Part shown: positions 7,837 to 10,274 of the stretch, piece after piece
Layout of the letters: each line of letters opens with the position of its first letter
Position numbering within the stretch: position 1 is the stretch's first letter
Source of the DNA: Euperipatoides rowelli
Taxonomy: Eukaryota > Onychophora > Udeonychophora > Euonychophora > Peripatopsidae
Reading direction: 5' to 3' (one strand)
DNA length: 10,274 nucleotides
NCBI GenBank assembly: GCA_003024985.2
Contig: PXIH01S0013979.1
The notes under the pieces: model-generated
What the model saw: the letters and a program-made list of their open reading frames with translations, nothing else
The model's database searches: none
Told to the model about the DNA's origin: nothing
Position numbers and translations under genes: made by a program

Positions 7837-7877
7837 AAATTATAATGTACCGTACTAAATAGCCTACATTATAATTT
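7837..7877. repeat. 13-bp perfect hairpin just outside the TTAA element
   Basis: AAATTATAATGTA (7837-7849) pairs exactly with TACATTATAATTT (7865-7877) around a 15-base loop that includes CCGTAC and part of a TAGCCTA word. It begins 6 bases after the TTAA flank. It may be a small fold-back insertion, or it may form by chance in AT-rich DNA, though a 13-bp perfect stem is more than expected. Confidence 0.5.
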
Positions 7878-8052
7878 AATTAACTGCACAATGATTAATT
7901 AATTATTATGGACATGGATGTATTGATAACCAAGTGCAAATAACACAGTTTATAGCATGAGAAAATTACTGGTTCGTAATGAACTGGATGTCTGGATACG
8001 TATTTGTCTTTTTGTTACATCTCTGTGTACTACCTGAAACAACAATTTACCA

Positions 8053-8069
8053 CAGTTTGAGAATCCCTG
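8053..8069. repeat. solo hAT-like terminal end, AGTTTGAGAATCCCTG
   Basis: The sequence CAGTTTGAGAATCCCTG resembles the ...GTTTGAGAACCACTG 3' terminus shared by many animal hAT elements. I found no matching CAGGG-TTCTCAAACT start within a few hundred bases upstream, so this would be an orphan end. The call rests on resemblance alone. Confidence 0.2.
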
Positions 8070-8416
8070 CTCTAAATCATATACAGTAAGTATAAATTAA
8101 ACAGCATAGATAAGATAACTCCCGCCTAGGGTTGCCAACATTGTGACGATGCTGACCCAAAGAAAATATTTTGATAAGCTTTTTTTTTTTTTTTTGGTTG
8201 TAAAAAAATGTCAAGAAATTATATTTTTCAGTGGGTACAAATAAATCCAAAGTAAGAAATCATGAGAATATGTATTAAATCCTTGTAAGAATCAAATACT
8301 TTTGTAATTTATAGTCACTATTGAAGCCAAAATGCAGTATCAAACAAATTAAATACAAGTTTTTTTCTTTAGTTCAACTGGAATGATGCATAACTGTTTT
8401 CAGGGACATTAGGCTA

Positions 8417-8979
8417 CGCTTTTATCAGAATTCTCCCTTAAAGAAATATCAAGATATTATTTAACGAAATAATAGATTAGACACTTATCTTCAATTTGGG
8501 CTAAGGAAGAACACCTCGTTTTCTATACATATTTATTGTTTTACAAAAAACATCTTCGTTAATAATCGTTTAAGCCATTTTAATGCCATTTCTTGTAGTT
8601 ACTATCCTTGGATACCACCTAGCGGAAACTAATGTGGGGGGAGCTGATTTTTTTTTTTTAATTTTTATATCAAATTTATTTATTTTTTTAATTCTTTTCG
8701 GAAATCATTTTTTATTGCAATACAATTCAGATATTTTTGATGAAGGCAGGATTCTTCCTTCATCCTAAAGACCTAGGGAATCTGTTCCCTTGGTTTTTAC
8801 ACGTCATATTAACTAAATAATATCTCTATCCGCGGACATATAATAGTGCCAAACCGACCAGGTTTTTCTTAAAACGATCAATATTTATAGAAAACGAGGT
8901 GATCTTCCATAGCCCAAATTGAAAGTGTGTGTCTAATGTATTAATTCGTTAAATAATATCTTGAATTTTGATAAAAGCG
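8417..8979. mobile_element. TA-flanked inverted-repeat element nested in the hAT-like element
   Basis: CGCTTTTATC at 8417 and its inverse ending at 8979 start two long arms that align nearly end to end. Matching blocks are AAGATATTATTTAACGAA, ATTAGACAC, CAATTTGGGCTA (8492-8503 against 8910-8921) and CACCTCGTTTTCTATA (8512-8527 against 8886-8901, 16 bp perfect). TA lies at both outer edges (8415-8416 and 8980-8981), consistent with a TA duplication. The left arm has about 17 extra bases after 8433. The arms fade after about 8551 and before 8860; the 300-bp middle is not paired. A short hairpin (ACCTAGGGAA/TTCCCTTGGT, 8771-8794) lies in the middle. The plus frame 8583-8768 is poly-T-driven chance. 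Confidence 0.75.
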
Positions 8980-9160
8980 TACCGTCCCCCAGTTTTCATT
9001 TTCCTAAATAATTAAAATCATTGTTCTTTTTCATACAAATAATTTTTAAAAGATATCTTTAAGCAAATTTTTAAAACATTTTTTTATATAATTACCTACA
9101 ATAATTCATTTTCAACGGAGAGCTACAGTAGGCTATATAAACTTGTTATTAAAGTTAACG

Positions 9161-9170
9161 GTCGCGCGAC
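9161..9170. repeat. GC-only-core palindrome GTCGCGCGAC
   Basis: A 10-bp perfect palindrome with a CGCGCG core stands out in DNA that is otherwise very AT-rich and CpG-poor. It lies in the right part of the hAT-like element and may be a transposase-binding or other subterminal motif; this is speculative. Confidence 0.35.
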
Positions 9171-9242
9171 TGCAGCGACTCAAAGAATCTATATAATCTA
9201 TATTTTTCATTATAAATATTTTAATAACTGCTAAATATTTTT

Positions 9243-9279
9243 ATTCTGCTGGGCAGAATTGTGCTATTAGCACAATTCT
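9243..9279. repeat. two overlapping, mutually exclusive hairpins
   Basis: ATTCTGC (9243-9249) pairs with GCAGAAT (9253-9259) around TGG. The second hairpin reuses those bases: AGAATTGTGCTA (9255-9266) pairs perfectly with TAGCACAATTCT (9268-9279) around one T. Only one can form at a time. The longer one is a 12-bp perfect near-palindrome. Confidence 0.6.
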
Positions 9280-9324
9280 AAACAAAAAGTATAATCCATT
9301 CTATTATTAACTGGAAATCTCCAA

Positions 9325-9389
9325 ACCCGGAGAATTTTCTTAAAAACCCGGAGCCCGGAGAATGATCGCTAAACCCGAATTCTCCGGGT
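9325..9389. repeat. CCCGGAGAAT subterminal repeats of the hAT-like element
   Basis: ACCCGGAGAATT at 9325-9336 is inverted exactly at 9378-9389 (AATTCTCCGGGT). Between them, further direct copies of CCCGGAG occur at about 9347-9353 and 9354-9360, and ACCCGAATT at 9373-9380 is a partial one. The cluster is just inside the right terminus (9401-9414), where hAT elements carry short repeated transposase-binding words. No such cluster is visible near the left terminus. Confidence 0.6.
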
Positions 9390-9479
9390 CAAAATGATAG
9401 TGTTGGAAACCCTACTCCCACCTGTGGTAGACCCATTTTTACACTAGAGCCTAGTAGCCGACAGAATTAGTGTAGTTTG

Positions 9480-9566
9480 TCACATGATCAAATGGATAGC
9501 AGCTTTTTTTGTTTGTTTGTTTACCACAACCCTGAACCCTAACCCACTTTTCTCCAACCCTATGAT
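9480..9566 (+). repeat. left copy of a diverged inverted repeat pair (partner 10159-10251)
   Basis: This reads TCACATGATCAAATGGATAG, then CAGC and a T/G-rich tract, then ACCCTGAACCCTAACCC and CTCCAACCCTATGAT. The same order of blocks appears on the minus strand of 10159-10251 with scattered substitutions. The pair encloses about 590 bp. They may be the two ends of one larger element or two opposite insertions of one repeat family. Confidence 0.6.
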
Positions 9567-9886
9567 GATGAAGGAATAAATAATCATTTTTTGATTGATT
9601 TTGATAATTTTAACAGAATTTATGTCGGTCATACTGATAATCAACCGTTAACCAATCAGTGAGCACAGTTGTTAAAAATTCTCACTAATTCCGTCGGATT
9701 CTAGGTAATACTCATTTTTACTACCAGACATCTAAATGAATGATCATTTAGAACTTGTATTTTGTTTTTATAACAAGATAATCCATTTATTTATGCAAAG
9801 AAAATTTGTAATAAAATTTTATACCAATCTAATCTATTTCACAGAATTCAAATGTTTATGTAGAAACTTATTCCCTACTTTACACA
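9567..9886. other. AT-rich stretch, no gene seen
   Basis: This is the left part of the spacer between the 9480 and 10159 repeats. The plus frame 9736-9945 runs into the 9891 transposon and has no recognisable motif, so it is judged chance. Confidence 0.5.
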
Positions 9887-9890
9887 CAGT

Positions 9891-10055
9891 CAGTGGCGTA
9901 ACTAAAAAAGCAGGACCCCCCTCCCATCTCCCTTCCCCAATATAAAAATATACAATGGGTCCACCAACCTTGTTATTTAAATATCTGTTGTTCAGGTGTA
10001 GACCCCTCGAGTCTGTGGTCCGCCCAGTATGGCAGACCTGTTAGTTACGCCACTG
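9891..10055. mobile_element. 165-bp hAT-like MITE, CAGTGGCGTAACTAA ends, perfect 8-bp duplication
   Basis: CAGTGGCGTAACTAA (9891-9905) is matched by its exact inverse TTAGTTACGCCACTG (10041-10055). CAGTGGCG-type termini are widespread in insect non-autonomous transposons. TTTACACA occurs immediately after the right end (10056-10063) and at 9879-9886 on the left, an exact 8-bp direct repeat of hAT size. Four extra bases, CAGT (9887-9890), separate the left duplication from the left end and duplicate its first four bases. The interior is GC-richer than the surroundings (GGACCCCCCTCCC, and GACCCCTCGAG at about 10001-10011). It has no coding capacity. Confidence 0.8.
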
Positions 10056-10158
10056 TTTACACAATATTGATTACAATCAAATTAAATTACTTCCAATATA
10101 CAAAGTGAGGCACCTTTTTAGTCCCCCACTCCCACCCCTGATGATTGCACCTCTTGAT

Positions 10159-10251
10159 ATCAGAGGGTTGGAGCATAATAGGAGTTAGGATCCAGGGTAA
10201 GGTTAGGACTATAGAAATAAAATAAGGCTGCTATTCATTTCAATCATGAGA
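10159..10251 (-). repeat. right copy of the diverged inverted repeat pair (partner 9480-9566)
   Basis: On the minus strand this reads TCTCATGATTGAAATGAATA then GCAGCC, a T-rich tract, ACCCTGGATCCTAACTCC and GCTCCAACCCTCTGAT, aligning block by block with 9480-9566. It ends about 23 bases before the window edge, so any terminal sequence beyond it, or a target duplication, is only partly visible. Confidence 0.6.
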
Positions 10252-10274
10252 AATTAATAAATGTGTGTGGGGGG

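Larger units (their letters stand above)
8127..9414. mobile_element. 1.3-kb non-autonomous hAT-like element with 8-bp target duplication
   Basis: TAGGGTTGCCAACA (8127-8140) is matched inverted by TGTTGGAAACCCTA (9401-9414), 13 of 14 bases. Both ends carry TGACCC a little further in (8153-8158 and, inverted, 9386-9391). Directly outside lie CTCCCGCC (8119-8126) and CTCCCACC (9415-9422), a 7-of-8 direct repeat as expected for a slightly decayed 8-bp hAT target duplication. The two ends belonging to one insertion is therefore well supported; the superfamily assignment is inference from TSD length and the TAGGG start. No transposase is visible. A second transposon (8417-8979) sits inside, leaving about 720 bp of original element. 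The right subterminal part has the CCCGGAG repeats listed separately. Confidence 0.65.

Noticed and set aside
8583-8768. Plus-strand hydrophobic frame resembling a membrane segment
   Set aside because: The phenylalanine/isoleucine/leucine run comes from poly-T tracts in the middle of a MITE.
9529-9545. CCCTGAACCCTAACCC and the later GGTTAGG words as telomere repeats
   Set aside because: The units are irregular and few, and the same words occur as part of the 9480/10159 inverted repeat; an insect TTAGG array would be long and regular.

Overview
The window looks like AT-rich, repeat-dense nuclear DNA from an animal, most likely an insect and perhaps a hemipteran such as a planthopper or leafhopper. 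This is judged from overall texture: long A/T runs, decayed LINEs, many small inverted-repeat transposons, and the recurring word TAGGCTA/TAGCCTA. The taxon is inference with low confidence. The single N at 2354 suggests a draft assembly. I see no intact protein-coding gene, rRNA, tRNA or CRISPR array. The longest open frames are about 60-80 codons and are either chance or decayed transposon pieces.

Layout. 33-316: a fold-back element with a 27-bp perfect inner stem. 396-495: a coding-like fragment on the minus strand. 1024-1090: a small inverted repeat. 2186-2479: a 56-bp minisatellite interrupted by the N. 2711-2735: a minus-strand ATG with good context, 7 nt before a strong splice-donor match; it is the only hint of a host-gene exon. 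3582-3964: the C-terminal end of one LINE reverse-transcriptase family. 4059-4924: a second LINE, with reverse-transcriptase core, C-terminal domain and AAATAAAT tail but no middle. 4937-5213: a fragment corresponding to that missing middle, lying after the tail. 5702-6558: six direct copies and one inverted copy of a 15-bp word close to GTCCCCCAYGTGACA, including a double CACGTG palindrome. 6739-6963: a mariner/IS630-type transposase relic with most of the protein deleted.

7180-7826: a non-autonomous element flanked by TTAA. 8127-9414: a 1.3-kb non-autonomous element with TAGGGTTKCCAACA ends and a near-perfect 8-bp target duplication, carrying a second TA-flanked element (8417-8979) inside it. 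9480-9566 and 10159-10251: two inverted, diverged copies of one repeat, enclosing a 165-bp hAT-like element (9891-10055) with 15-bp terminal repeats and a perfect 8-bp duplication.

The parts do not form an operon or pathway. The window reads as an intergenic or intronic transposon graveyard with nested insertions. The signals least explained by known transposon anatomy are the GTCCCCCAYGTGACA cluster and the enriched TAGGCTA word.
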